Shown: positions 1-12,716 of the stretch, piece after piece
Position numbering within the stretch: the first letter of the stretch is position 1
Layout of the letters: each line of letters begins with the position of its first letter
Assembly: GCA_016702645.1 (NCBI GenBank)
Contig: JADJDP010000003.1
Location: forward strand, 277,795-341,794
Origin: Flavobacteriales bacterium
Lineage (GTDB): Bacteria; Bacteroidota; Bacteroidia; Flavobacteriales_F; PHOS-HE28
Reading direction: 5' to 3'
Length of the DNA stretch: 64,000 nt
The notes under the pieces: generated by a model
Database searches by the model: none
Seen by the model: only the letters and a program-made list of their open reading frames with translations
What the model was told of the DNA's origin: nothing
Made by a program: the position numbers and the translations under genes

Positions 1-449
1 CCCACCCAATAGTTCCACATGTGTGTTACATCGCTTGGTCGGTAGGTGTCGTTGTCCCAGTTGTTCGCTCCTACTGCTCCGTAGTTGAAGGTGCTGAAAC
101 AAATGGACGCGGTAGCGTCGTTGCTGCCGGCAGTGGTCACTTCGTAAGTGAAGGGCATCTTCACACCGTTCGCTGTGGTGAAGGGCACGGTATAGACCCC
201 GGTGCTGTTGCGGATCTGCCATCGAATGCGATTGAACTCCCCTTCGCTGCGGATGTTGCCTCCGGTGCCGCTTGTTTGGAGCGCCGTGTTCGCAGGGTTC
301 TCCAGCACTACCCACGCATCGTTGTCGATGCGCAACCACGCGTTGTTATTGAGGACCAGTCTGGCTTGCGCGCGGCCAGCATGCGGTGTGAGCACCGCGG
401 TCGCGAAGAACGCGCAGGTGAAAAAATTGATCAGGCCGAGACCGTGCAT
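1..449 (-). CDS. Secreted protein, partial (3' end outside the window)
   Basis: The minus strand is open from an ATG at 449 to the window edge, about 149 codons without a stop. The first ~29 residues form a signal peptide: a hydrophobic core (LINFFTCAFFATAVL) followed by a cleavage-like GRAQA. The mature part begins LVLNNNAWLRIDNDAW and is rich in N, T, G and aromatic residues, as in beta-rich extracellular proteins of Bacteroidota. I recognise no catalytic domain. It resembles the N-terminal part of large cell-surface proteins that carry a type IX sorting domain at the far C-terminus, but that end lies off the window, so the route of secretion is inference. It is divergent from pabB. A complete sequence could reveal a different function. 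Confidence 0.7.
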   Translation of the reverse strand, partial: MHGLGLINFFTCAFFATAVLTPHAGRAQARLVLNNNAWLRIDNDAWVVLENPANTALQTSGTGGNIRSEGEFNRIRWQIRNSTGVYTVPFTTANGVKMPFTYEVTTAGSNDATASICFSTFNYGAVGANNWDNDTYRPSDVTHMWNYWV

Positions 450-558
450 GGCGTGCGGGTCTTGATTGTTGCATGAAAGATAGGACGAAGCAGCGGGCTG
501 GCGATCCCACTCATCGGAGAACCGTGCTAGCGGTCGCTGGGATACCTTGGAACCCGCC

Positions 559-1791
559 ATGCGAGCGTGCATTGAATTGGGACCGGTGCCCTCCTTCAAC
601 CCCACAGCCCTTCAAGGGGAAGAGGTCTTTTTGTACCGAAGGTTAGGGGACCAGCGGCGCGCGGTCCTCGGTGTTGGAGCGACCTCCAGCAGCAGCGAAC
701 CGGAATTCGACGTTGCGGGCTGCGTACGCGATTGGACTTTCGGGCACGCATGCTATGATCTGAAGGAGGAGCTGCACGGCCTGCGCAGCCCGCACGACGG
801 GACTGGAGGATTCCCCATGGCGCACTGGTTCATTCCCCGGTGGGTGATGGAATGGAACGAAGGTCTTGGCTTCCTGCATGTACTGCCGGGTGATGAAGGA
901 GAGGCTGGGGTTTTTGCGAAGCGTCTTCTCAACGCACCAGTTGGGATGGTCGCTGCTCCTCGCTTGACGTGGCAGTGCCGGACGCGGTACCAACGCTATT
1001 TGGATCACGCAGGTCAAATGATGCGGCACATCCAGCGTGGTGATATCTACGAGGTGAACTATTGCATCGAGCGTACCGCAAGTGATCCCGGCTTCAACCC
1101 GTTCGATTCGTTCGCGCGTTTGCTTGGTGCCACGGATGCCCCGTTCGCTGGATTCTATCGCCTGAACGATCGCTTCGCTCTATGCGCAAGTCCGGAGCGT
1201 TTCCTTTCGTTCGAAGGCCGCCGCGTAAAGGGAGAACCAATGAAGGGGACGCGACCGCGGAGCTTGGATCCGTTGGAGGACGATCTTCTTGGTCTCGAAC
1301 TGGTCAATGACGAGAAGGAGCGAAGTGAGAACATCATGGCCGTGGATGTGATGCGCAACGACCTTTCACGGATCGCTTTGGCCGACAGTGTGAAGGTGGC
1401 GGAGCTATGCGCCGTGCGGAGCTATCCGCGTGTGCATCAACTGGTCAGTACCATCACTGCGGAAGTGCGGAAGGACCGTTCGCCATACGATGTGGTTCGT
1501 GCTTGCTTTCCGATGGCGAGCATGACGGGTGCCCCGAAGCGCAGCGCCATGCAGCTGATCGATACCATGGAGGATCAGCGACGAGGTCTCTATAGCGGCA
1601 CGATCGGTTTCTTCGCGCCGGATGGCACCGCCGACCTCAACGTGGTGATCCGCACCGTGCTCTTTGATGCGACAACAGGCAACCTTTCCCTCTCAACCGG
1701 CAGTGCGCTCACTTCCCAGTGCGACCCGGAGAAGGAATGGATCGAGTGCGAGGTGAAGGCCCGTTCGGTGATCGATGCGCTCGCGCCATGA
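559..1791 (+). CDS. pabB: Aminodeoxychorismate synthase component I
   Basis: Chorismate-binding enzyme of about 410 residues that aminates chorismate to aminodeoxychorismate for folate synthesis. Visible family motifs are GDIYEVNYC near residue 155, MKGTRPR near 228, HQLVSTI near 295, FPMASMTGAPKRSA near 315 and YSGTIGFF near 345. The lysine in the KGT motif is the residue that separates PabB from anthranilate synthase TrpE, which has alanine there, so PabB is preferred. I chose the ATG at 559 over an in-frame TTG four codons upstream. The stop overlaps the start of tilS by four bases (ATGA), so the two are translationally coupled. No glutamine amidotransferase partner (pabA) is in the window. 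The enzyme is cytoplasmic. Confidence 0.88.
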   Translation: MRACIELGPVPSFNPTALQGEEVFLYRRLGDQRRAVLGVGATSSSSEPEFDVAGCVRDWTFGHACYDLKEELHGLRSPHDGTGGFPMAHWFIPRWVMEWNEGLGFLHVLPGDEGEAGVFAKRLLNAPVGMVAAPRLTWQCRTRYQRYLDHAGQMMRHIQRGDIYEVNYCIERTASDPGFNPFDSFARLLGATDAPFAGFYRLNDRFALCASPERFLSFEGRRVKGEPMKGTRPRSLDPLEDDLLGLELVNDEKERSENIMAVDVMRNDLSRIALADSVKVAELCAVRSYPRVHQLVSTITAEVRKDRSPYDVVRACFPMASMTGAPKRSAMQLIDTMEDQRRGLYSGTIGFFAPDGTADLNVVIRTVLFDATTGNLSLSTGSALTSQCDPEKEWIECEVKARSVIDALAP

Positions 1792-3099
1792 TCGAGCAAG
1801 TGCAACGCACCATGCGCCGTCATGGAATGGCTCCCACAGGCGCGCCGCTTTGGGTCGCAGTGAGCGGCGGTGTGGACAGCATGGTGCTGCTGCATGTGCT
1901 TCGTTCAATGCAGCATCCTTGCCATGTGGTGCATGTGGACCACAGGCTGCGTGGGGCGGAGAGCGATGGTGACCGGGAACTCGTGGCAGCTTATTGCAGC
2001 ACACATCGGATACCCTTCAACTGCGTTCCCGTCGATGTGATGGCGCGCAAGGTCCTCGCCGGCGGTAGTGTTCAAATGGCAGCGCGGGAGTTGCGGTATG
2101 AGGTCTTCACGCAATGCACCCAAGATGGCCCGACGCAATTGGCCATGGCGCATCATCGCGATGACGTGATCGAGACCTACTTCCTGAACCACCTGCGCGG
2201 GATGGGGGCGCACGGTTGGATGGGTATTCCCCCGATCACAGGTTCGTTCATCCGACCCTTGTTGGACGTGGACCGGGAAGCGATACTGGTCTATGCGAAG
2301 GAACATGCAGTGGCCTTTCGGGAAGACACCACGAACGACGATCCGAAGTACTTGCGCAATCGCGTTCGCCACGAACTGCTCCCGCTCTTGGAGGAGCTGC
2401 GACCGGGTGTGCGGCGCATCTTGGCCAGGGATGTTGAACTGATGGGGGAGATGTCCATTGCCGCGGTTGCGCACGCCGAGACCATCCTCGCTGGAGTGGA
2501 CCGGGTTGGTGGACTGCCGAGGATCCCGATCGATCTGCTTAGGTCGCACCGGATCACCGCACCTTGTTCTCAGAACCGCTCTTGACCGATGGACCCCACA
2601 TCCGGACCAACTGGATGCGATCCTTCGTGCAGTTCACGACCGCGCGGTGGGTGCCATTTTTCCATTGGGAGAACAGGAGTTGGTGCTGGATCGGGAGGCG
2701 CTCGTCGTGCGCGATGCGGCTCGAAGCCCCGAACACTGGACGATCCCAACTCCCGATGCGGTCCCTGCATCCGCACCGTTGAGCATTACGCCATGTTCTG
2801 TTGCCGAGATCGCTCGGGGACATTGGAATGAAACGGTCTGGCTCGATGCGGACGTGCTTCGGTTTCCCGTCGAACTGCGCACATGGAAAGAGGGTGATCG
2901 CATGCGTCCCGTTGGGTTGGGTGGAAGCAAGCTCATCAGCGATGTGCTTACCGATGCCAAGGTGCCCGCGGACCGTAAGCAGGACGCCCTGGTGCTGGTC
3001 AGTGGAGGTAGGATCGCATGGTTGTGCGGTCATCGCGTCGGCGAAGGGTTCCAAGCCACGGCCCAAAGCCAACGGGTCCTGTGCTGCTCCACACGATAG
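1788..3099 (+). CDS. tilS: tRNA(Ile)-lysidine synthase, interrupted by a one-base frame shift
   Basis: TilS attaches lysine to C34 of tRNA-Ile(CAU) and is normally essential. The N-terminal ATP-pyrophosphatase domain shows the P-loop SGGVDSMVLL near residue 32, then VDHRLRG and HHRDDVIETYFL. This frame stops at 2585, but the +1 frame carries on from about 2560 with LVLRTALDRWTPHPDQ and ends with the TilS C-terminal domain (TWKEGDRMRPVGLGG, SDVLTDAKVP). Joined, the protein would be about 437 residues, normal for Bacteroidota TilS. The total length is one base over a multiple of three, so one extra base (perhaps in the CC/TT stretch near 2565) explains it. I think this is a consensus error. The gene overlaps pabB by four bases. 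Confidence 0.85.
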
Positions 3100-3108
3100 G
3101 GGGGGGGG
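3099..3108 (+). repeat. Homopolymer of ten G
   Basis: A run of ten G begins at the last base of the tilS stop codon. It is the longest single-base run I noticed in the window. It lies outside any coding frame I accept. Such runs are prone to replication slippage and to basecalling error, so the exact length should not be trusted. Confidence 0.8.
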
Positions 3109-3191
3109 CGCACCCTCGTAAGGAAAATTTAACGGGTTGCCCAAGGGGTCCGCAACCGACATACCTTCAGGGTGTCCTAAGCAGGCTTCCC

Positions 3192-3476
3192 ATGCCCACC
3201 CCCAACATCATCCCCAAGGAACGCATCCCTTCGTTGCGTTTTCCGAGCCAGCCTGTTCCAATAACAGCCGAGCAGCATATGGAGATCATGGGCAAGCTGC
3301 AATGGGCCACCCGGCTGGGCAATGCGGAGCATGGCAAGTGCAGGATCCACTTCCAGGACGATGAAGGGACCAAGGCCGTGGAGACCACGATCTGGGCCTT
3401 CGATTCGGAGAACATCGTGCTCAAATACGGCATGAGCATTCCCATTTCACGGGTGCTGGGCATCGAGATCCCGTAG
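3192..3476 (+). CDS. Small conserved Bacteroidota protein of unknown function
   Basis: A 94-residue soluble protein without signal peptide or membrane segment. Features are an N-terminal IIPKERIPSLRF, a central LQWATRLGNAEHGKCRIHF and a beta-rich C-terminus (DEGTKAVETTIWAF, ISRVLGIEIP). From memory, small proteins of this shape (IIP.ERI.. then LGN.EH.K then EGTK.VETT.W) recur in Bacteroidota genomes without an assigned function. I chose the ATG at 3192 because the upstream in-frame extension would run back through the G10 tract into the tilS end. It stands alone between tilS and the DsbD genes. Nothing in the neighbourhood suggests a role. Confidence 0.7.
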   Translation: MPTPNIIPKERIPSLRFPSQPVPITAEQHMEIMGKLQWATRLGNAEHGKCRIHFQDDEGTKAVETTIWAFDSENIVLKYGMSIPISRVLGIEIP

Positions 3477-3537
3477 CGTTCCGAGGCAGGATCGCAATGA
3501 TCACGGTAACGGACAGGTTCCGCAGTAAGGTCCTGGT

Positions 3538-3545
3538 TAGTTTTG
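3538..3545 (+). promoter_or_regulatory. Bacteroidota -7 box (TAGTTTTG) before the DsbD-type genes
   Basis: Exact match to TAnnTTTG, 15 bases before the ATG at 3561. No clear -33 TTG is visible at the right spacing, so the assignment rests on the -7 match and the position. Confidence 0.5.
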
Positions 3546-3560
3546 CGACCCTACGGCATC

Positions 3561-4004
3561 ATGCTTTTCACCCTCTCGTTCCTCGGTTTGCTCGCTCCCG
3601 CCCACCCAGCCGCCCCGGTGGTGTGGAGTTTTGGAGCGCATGCACAGAAGGATGGGGTAGTAGTGGTTGAACTTAGCGCCCAGTTGGAGGACGGGTGGCA
3701 CATGTATGCCACTACGCTTCCGAGCGCGGATGGTCCTTTACCCACGGTCTTCCGCTTTGCGCCGTCCTCCTCCTTTTCGATCGTAGGTGAACTCCATGAA
3801 CCCGACCCGGTTGAGGAGTACGATCCTAATTTCGCGATGATGGTTCGGTACCATAGCGGACAACCGCGTTTCGTGCTCGAGATCAAGCCATCGGGTGATG
3901 CCCCGTTCGTTGTGGCGGGCGAATTGGAGTACATGGTGTGCAACGAAAAGACCTGTTTGCCTCCAGTGACGGTTCCGTTCAGAATAACCGTTCCGGCCAC
4001 CTGA
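3561..4004 (+). CDS. DsbD alpha-domain (thiol:disulfide interchange N-terminal domain) protein, exported
   Basis: A 147-residue protein with a signal peptide (MLFTLSFLGLLAPAHPA) followed by a single DsbD-alpha-like immunoglobulin-fold domain: VVWSFGAHAQKDG, then LEDGWHMYATTLP and the cysteine pair in CNEKTCLPP near residue 131. In DsbD the two cysteines of this domain pass electrons to periplasmic thioredoxin-like partners. Here the domain stands alone, without membrane or thioredoxin parts. It lies four bases before the full-length dsbD and is surely co-transcribed, so it probably accepts electrons from DsbD or works as an extra carrier. An upstream TTG at 3543 is possible but the ATG fits the signal peptide better. 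Confidence 0.75.
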   Translation: MLFTLSFLGLLAPAHPAAPVVWSFGAHAQKDGVVVVELSAQLEDGWHMYATTLPSADGPLPTVFRFAPSSSFSIVGELHEPDPVEEYDPNFAMMVRYHSGQPRFVLEIKPSGDAPFVVAGELEYMVCNEKTCLPPVTVPFRITVPAT

Positions 4005-4008
4005 TGTC

Positions 4009-6247
4009 ATGATGAAGAAGTGGTTCGCAGCGATGCTGCCCTTGGTCCTGTCGATGGCGGTGCAAGCACAGCTCCCTGGGACCGTGCCTCCGGTTTCGGA
4101 TCCGGTGAAGTGGTCCATCTCCATGAAGCAAGTGGAGGGGCCGGTTTGGGACTTGGTCTTCAGGGCTGATATCGCCAAGGGCTGGTATGTTTATTCGGTC
4201 AAGAGCTTCGGCGACTTGGGCCCGATGCCCACCGTGATCGCGTTGGACACTCTTCCACACGTTGCCTTGGTCGGAGGAGTAGCGGAAACCAGCGAGCATG
4301 TGCTGGAAGGCATGGATCCCATGTTCGATATGAACGTGAAGAAGTTCAAGGAACATGCGCTCTTCACGCAACGGGTCTCCGTCACCGACCCCAAGGCGCT
4401 CATCACCGGCCGCTTGGATTACCAGACCTGTGACGATACCAAGTGTGACTTCCCTTACCCGTTGTACTTCCGCATCTCGCTGACCGACGGAAAGGGTGAG
4501 TTCGGTCCGCTGCCTTTCCCGGCCGTTGCTGGATCACCCGGTGGGGCCATGTCCTCGGAGCCGGTTAACTGGAGCCTCAGTGTCACGAAGAAGAGCGAGG
4601 GCCTTTATGAACTAGGGTTCAAGGCGGCAATTGGTAAGGGCTGGTACATCTACTCCCAGAGCATCACTGGTGATGGCCCCATCCCGACAACGTTCGAATT
4701 GGACAGCATCTCCCGTGCTCAACTTGTTGGCAAGGCCACCGAGGAGAGCGCTCATGCGACCGAAGGCAATCCGTTGACCTGGACGCCCCGGTTGTCAAGG
4801 GCGCTTCGGATGTCGGTGATGTGCGGTCGACGTCTTCGCTCTGGCAGATCTTCCTGCTCGGCTTCCTCGGCGGATTGGTGGCGCTGCTCACACCTTGCGT
4901 GTTCCCGATGATCCCGCTCACGGTGAGCTTCTTCACCAAGGGCAGCGAGGACAAGGCAAAGGGTCTGAAGAACGCGCTCACCTATGGTGGCTTCATCTCG
5001 GGATCTACCTGCTCTTCAGCCTGCCCTTCCACTTGTTGGGTTCGGTGAACGCGGAGATCTTCAATGAGATCAGTACCAACCCCTGGTTGAACGTCTTCTT
5101 CTTCGTGATCTTCCTGGTCTTCGCGGTTTCGTTCTTCGGCTACTTCGAGATCACGCTGCCGAGCAGTTGGGTCAACAGTATGGACCAGAAGGCATCGAAG
5201 TTCGGTGGGCTCATCGGCATCTTCTTCATGGCGCTCACGCTCGCGCTCGTCTCGTTCAGTTGCACAGGCCCCATTCTCGGATCTCTTCTGGCGGGTGCAC
5301 TCACGGCCGATGGCGGAGCATGGCAGTTGACCGCAGGCCTTGGTGGGTTCGGGCTCGCGCTCGCACTTCCATTCGCGCTCTTCGCGCTTTTCCCCAGCTG
5401 GCTCAACTCCCTGCCACGCAGTGGTAGTTGGCTGAATTCGGTGAAGGTCGTCCTGGGGTTCGCCGAGGTAGCGCTGGCCTTCAAGTTCCTCAGCAACGCC
5501 GACCTGGTGAAGCAATGGCTGCTCGTGCCCTACGAGCTCTTCATGTTCGTTTGGGTGGTTTGCGCCTTGGGTATCGTGCTTTATCTGTTTGGGGTCATCC
5601 GATTCCCGCATGACAGTCCTGTGAAATCACGTTCGCCTGTGCGGTGGGCTTTCATCGGTCTGTTCACACTGATCACCGGCTATCTGGCGCTCGGTCTTCG
5701 TGTGCATCGCGAGGAAAGGACCTTCACCTCCATGGCCTTGATGAGCGGCCTGGCCCCTCCCGTGGGCTACAGCTGGATCCTTCCCAAGAAGGCCGAGGCC
5801 TTCCAGGATCTCGAAGCCGCATTGGTCCATGCGCGCGCGGTGAACAAACCGGTGATGATCGACTTCACCGGATGGGCTTGCGTGAATTGCCGCAAGATGG
5901 AGGAGCATGTCTGGTCTCGCGAGGAGGTCAAGGGGATCATGGAGAACGACTACGTGCTTGCCTCGCTCTACGTGGATGACAAACGTGAGCTGTCCAAGTC
6001 GGAACAGCACACCTACACCACCTGTACCGGCAAGCAGCGGCAGATCCTCACGCTGGGGAACAAGTGGAGCACGGTCCAGCTGGAGACCTTCATCATCAGC
6101 AGCCAACCGTACTATGCCCTCCTCAGTCCCGATGGCACCCTGCTTACCGACCCGGTGGGCTACACGCCCGATGTGGACGACTACAAGGCCTTCTTGGAGC
6201 GTGGTCTTCAGGGCATGCGTGAATTGGAGCAGCGGGCCAGCAGATAG
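4009..6247 (+). CDS. dsbD: Thiol:disulfide interchange protein DsbD with duplicated N-terminal domain, two frame breaks
   Basis: DsbD carries electrons from cytoplasmic thioredoxin across the inner membrane. Order: signal peptide (ending VQAQ), first DsbD-alpha domain (YQTCDDTKCDFPY near residue 145), a second half-copy lacking the cysteine pair (IGKGWYIYSQSITG near residue 210), an eight-helix membrane domain with the electron-carrying cysteines in TPCVFPMIPLT and SFSCTGPILG, and a C-terminal thioredoxin fold with the redox pair in GWACVNCRK. The frame changes near 4772 (before VDLDAPVVKG) and again near 5003 (before IYLLFSLPFHLLG); both look like one-base losses. Repaired, the protein is about 746 residues, longer than usual because of the extra domain. 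Confidence 0.85.
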
Positions 6248-6305
6248 CGATACCCCTGCCGACAGCCTCGGCGCATCTTCCCAAACGCGATCTTCGCTCT
6301 TCCCC

Positions 6306-6905
6306 ATGAGCACCGACCGCGTTCGTTCGCACTTCACTGAAGCTGCCGATGTTTTGCAGCGCTTCCTTGCCGATCCTGCCAACATCGTGGCAGTCGAGCA
6401 GGCTGCCGCGTTCATGAGCTACTGCCTGAAGCAGGGTGCCAAGATCATCAGCTGCGGTAACGGTGGAAGCATGTGCGATGCCATGCACTTCGCAGAAGAG
6501 CTCACCGGCCGCTTCCGGGACGATCGTGAACCCATCGCGGCAATCAGCATCAGCGACCCGAGCCACCTCACCTGTGTTGGCAACGATCTTGGCTTCGATC
6601 AGGTGTTCGCGCGTTTCGTGCAGGCGCACGGGAAGGAGGGGGATGTGCTGCTCGCCATCAGCACAAGTGGCAACAGCCCCAATGTGCTGCGTGCTGCTGA
6701 AGTAGCGCGCGCGAAGAACATGCATGTGATCGGGCTCACCGGCAAGGACGGTGGCAAGCTGGCCTCGCTTTGCACCGTTGAGGTGCGTGTGCCGCACAAT
6801 GGCTACGCCGATCGAGTTCAGGAGGTGCACATCAAGGTCATCCACGCCTTCATCGACCACATCGAGCGGGACCTCGCATCACCCTCCCGCCCGGACCGTT
6901 ACTGA
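6306..6905 (+). CDS. gmhA: D-sedoheptulose 7-phosphate isomerase
   Basis: A 199-residue SIS-domain protein. GmhA converts sedoheptulose 7-phosphate to D-glycero-D-manno-heptose 7-phosphate, the first step of ADP-heptose synthesis for lipopolysaccharide core. Diagnostic sequences are SCGNGGSMCDAMHFAEELTG near residue 53 and LAISTSGNSPNVL near 117, both contacting the sugar phosphate, plus the GRFRDDREPI segment typical of the family. The length matches the usual 190-200. The ATG at 6306 is 58 bases after dsbD and the stop lies 3 bases before the next gene. No other heptose gene is in the window, so the pathway is completed elsewhere. Confidence 0.92.
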   Translation: MSTDRVRSHFTEAADVLQRFLADPANIVAVEQAAAFMSYCLKQGAKIISCGNGGSMCDAMHFAEELTGRFRDDREPIAAISISDPSHLTCVGNDLGFDQVFARFVQAHGKEGDVLLAISTSGNSPNVLRAAEVARAKNMHVIGLTGKDGGKLASLCTVEVRVPHNGYADRVQEVHIKVIHAFIDHIERDLASPSRPDRY

Positions 6906-6908
6906 TCC

Positions 6909-8447
6909 ATGCTCGTCAAGGTCTTCGGCAGCGCGGTCTTCGGCATCAATGCCACCATCGTTACCGCTGAGGTCAACGTGGAAGGAGGTGCTTTCTTCTT
7001 CCTCGTGGGCTTGCCCGATAGCGCCGTGAAGGAGAGCCAGCAACGGATGGATGCGGCACTCCGCAACAACGGACTGTACTTCCCACGCGGCAAGGGCGTT
7101 ACGATCAATCTTGCACCGGCGGATATCCGCAAGGAGGGAACGGCGTACGACCTTCCGCTTGCTGTGGGTTTGCTCGCTGCGACGGAGCAAGCGCCCGCAG
7201 AGCTCTTGGAAACGCATTTGGTCATGGGCGAACTCTCATTGGATGGTGGTGTGCGACCGATCAAAGGAGCATTGCCCATCGCTTTGGAAGCGAAACGACA
7301 AGGCTTCAAAGGCGTGATCCTGCCTCTCGCGAACGCGCGTGAGGCCGCCATTGTCAATGGGCTTGAGGTCTACGGAGTGGAGCATCTCACCGAGGTGGTT
7401 GCGCTCATGAAGGGTGAAGGCACCGTGCAACCCACGGTCGTTGATATCGAAGCGGAATTCGCGCAGAGCAGCCGTAGCTATCCCGTGGATATCGCTGATG
7501 TGAAAGGGCAGGAGAACATCAAGCGTGCCTTTGAGATCGCGGCTGCCGGTGGGCATAACATCATCCTCATCGGTCCGCCCGGTGCTGGCAAGACCATGTT
7601 GGCGAAGCGTCTGCCGACGATCCTTCCGCCGCTCACCATCGAGGAGGCGCTGGAGACGACCAAGATCCATAGCGTGGCAGGCAAGCTGCGAAAGGAGGAC
7701 AGCCTGCTCAGCGTGCGACCGTACCGTTCACCGCACCACACCATCAGCGATGTTGCGCTTGTAGGAGGTGGCTCGTTCCCGCAGCCGGGAGAGATCAGCC
7801 TCGCGCACAACGGTGTGCTCTTCCTGGATGAATTGCCTGAATTCAAGCGGCAAGTGTTGGAAGTGCTGCGCCAACCCTTGGAAGATCGCGTGGTCACCAT
7901 CAGTCGAGCCAAGTTCACCGTCGAGTACCCTGCGAGCTTCATGCTCGTTGCAGCCATGAATCCTTGCCCGTGCGGGTATTACAATCACCCGGACAAGGAC
8001 TGTGTGTGCGCACCGGGTGTGGTTCAGAAGTACCTGAACAAGGTGAGCGGTCCGCTGCTCGATCGGATCGACATTCATATCGAGGTGACCCCTGTTCCCT
8101 TCAGCGAACTGAGCGCAGAACGAACGAGCGAACGTAGTGTGGACATGCGGGAGCGGGTCATTACCGCACGTCGTGTGCAACAAGATCGTTATGTGGGCAA
8201 GAAGATCCATTGCAATGCTCAGATGGGCAGCAAGGAACTGCGGGAGATCTGTCGCATCGATGCCACGGGAAAGGCCCTCTTGGAGAAGGCCATGGACCGC
8301 TTGGGACTGAGTGCACGAGCCTACGATCGCATCCTGAAGGTGGCCCGCACGGTGGCCGATCTCGGTGGAAGCCCGGACATTCGCACCGAGCATCTCGCGG
8401 AGGCCATTCAGTACCGTAGCCTGGACCGCGAGGGATGGGCTGGCTGA
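6909..8447 (+). CDS. comM: YifB/ComM family magnesium-chelatase-like AAA+ ATPase
   Basis: A 512-residue protein with the three-part layout of the family: an N-terminal Lon-protease-like (ChlI) domain (residues 1-180, MLVKVFGSAVFGINATIV), a central AAA+ ATPase with Walker A GPPGAGKTML near residue 222 and Walker B LFLDELPEF near 305, and a C-terminal Mg-chelatase domain after a cysteine cluster (NPCPCGYYNHPDKDCVC near 350). In Vibrio, ComM is a helicase promoting branch migration during natural transformation; in other phyla the role is assumed by homology. It follows gmhA by three bases, probably one transcript. The start, at an ATG, matches the family N-terminus. Confidence 0.92.
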   Translation: MLVKVFGSAVFGINATIVTAEVNVEGGAFFFLVGLPDSAVKESQQRMDAALRNNGLYFPRGKGVTINLAPADIRKEGTAYDLPLAVGLLAATEQAPAELLETHLVMGELSLDGGVRPIKGALPIALEAKRQGFKGVILPLANAREAAIVNGLEVYGVEHLTEVVALMKGEGTVQPTVVDIEAEFAQSSRSYPVDIADVKGQENIKRAFEIAAAGGHNIILIGPPGAGKTMLAKRLPTILPPLTIEEALETTKIHSVAGKLRKEDSLLSVRPYRSPHHTISDVALVGGGSFPQPGEISLAHNGVLFLDELPEFKRQVLEVLRQPLEDRVVTISRAKFTVEYPASFMLVAAMNPCPCGYYNHPDKDCVCAPGVVQKYLNKVSGPLLDRIDIHIEVTPVPFSELSAERTSERSVDMRERVITARRVQQDRYVGKKIHCNAQMGSKELREICRIDATGKALLEKAMDRLGLSARAYDRILKVARTVADLGGSPDIRTEHLAEAIQYRSLDREGWAG

Positions 8448-8509
8448 GCGGATCGTAACCCGGAGGCGCGGTCGAGCGTTCGAGGGGGCCGACACTAAGC
8501 CCCTTATCC

Positions 8510-9208
8510 GTGCACATCGCTTCTTCGATCACCTTCCTACTGCTGATCTCACTGGGTCCAGCACCGGTTCTGGCGCAAGACCAGGCCGATCAACGGCAGT
8601 ACTTGGACGGTGTTCTTGCGATGACCTCGAAGAAGAGCGCCCGTTATTACCGGGTGAACGAAGGCAAGGACGGTGAACTGTTCATCGGCAAGACCTACAC
8701 CGTTGATGGCAAGTTGAAGGCTGAGGGACGCTATCTGGATGCCGGGCTCACGCAGCCAAATGGGCCATTCGTGTTCTACCATGCCAACGGGAAGGTGGAG
8801 AGCAAGGGTTTGTACGTCAATGGCAACAAGAGCGGACTCTGGGAACGCTTCGATGTATGGGGTGGTGCGCTGGCGGAGAAGGTGTATGACCCGGAGCCGC
8901 TTGCGAACATCATCTACACACGCGCGCAGACCATGCCTGAATTCCATGGTGGGGACCAACGTGCTTTCGTGAAGTACGTCCGCGAGAAGGTATCACCCAT
9001 CAGTGGGGACAAGTTGAAGGGGATCGTTACCGCCAGCTTCGTAGTGGAGAAGAACGGCGAGTTGACCGATGTGAAGGTGATCGAGGGGAAGGATAGCGTG
9101 TTCGATGGCCAATTGGTGGACGCCGTTAAGTCCACCTCTCCCTGGCAACCAGGCGTTGACCAAGGCCGCCCGGTGCGCGTACAAATGCGCGTGCCGGTCC
9201 AATTCTAG
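8510..9208 (+). CDS. Exported TonB C-terminal-domain protein with MORN-like (YwqK-type) repeats
   Basis: A 232-residue protein with a signal peptide (cleavage after PVLAQ), a middle region of antitoxin/YwqK-like repeats (KLKAEGRYLDAG, GPFVFYHANGKVESKG, YVNGNKSGLWERFD; residues 65-125) and a C-terminal TonB-like domain (residues 145-232, VTASFVVEKNGELTDVKVIEG and VQMRVPVQF). It lacks the N-terminal membrane anchor and proline-rich spacer of a true TonB, so it is unlikely to power outer-membrane transport. Such repeat-TonB proteins are frequent in Bacteroidota and have no firm function. The start is a GTG, chosen because it directly precedes the signal sequence. A strong terminator follows. Confidence 0.75.
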   Translation: MHIASSITFLLLISLGPAPVLAQDQADQRQYLDGVLAMTSKKSARYYRVNEGKDGELFIGKTYTVDGKLKAEGRYLDAGLTQPNGPFVFYHANGKVESKGLYVNGNKSGLWERFDVWGGALAEKVYDPEPLANIIYTRAQTMPEFHGGDQRAFVKYVREKVSPISGDKLKGIVTASFVVEKNGELTDVKVIEGKDSVFDGQLVDAVKSTSPWQPGVDQGRPVRVQMRVPVQF

Positions 9209-9235
9209 AACCATACCAAATACACCATAAGCAGG

Positions 9236-9270
9236 AAAGCCGACCCCGTAAGGTCGGCTTTCGGCTTTTC
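9236..9270. terminator. Bidirectional intrinsic terminator between convergent genes
   Basis: A perfect 10-bp stem (AAAGCCGACC with its complement) around a six-base loop lies between the 3' ends of the TonB-domain gene and secA. It has T-rich sequence on one side and A-rich on the other, so it can serve both directions. Confidence 0.8.
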
Positions 9271-9281
9271 GTTGGTGAAGG

Positions 9282-12661
<3,380 letters not shown>

Positions 12662-12716
12662 GGTCGGTGTGGGGATTGATCGCCGCGGGCAGCTAGCGGC
12701 ATTTTTTGAAGGGTGC

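Noticed and set aside
1788..6247. Programmed ribosomal frameshifting in tilS and dsbD
   Set aside because: No slippery heptamer with a downstream structure is visible, the same type of break occurs in many unrelated genes, and both +1 and -1 changes are needed.
8993..9281. SecA protein of 1222 residues reading on into the convergent gene
   Set aside because: The last ~175 residues are antisense to the TonB-domain gene and look like noise, whereas the neighbouring frame supplies the SEC-C zinc tail and a stop just before a terminator.
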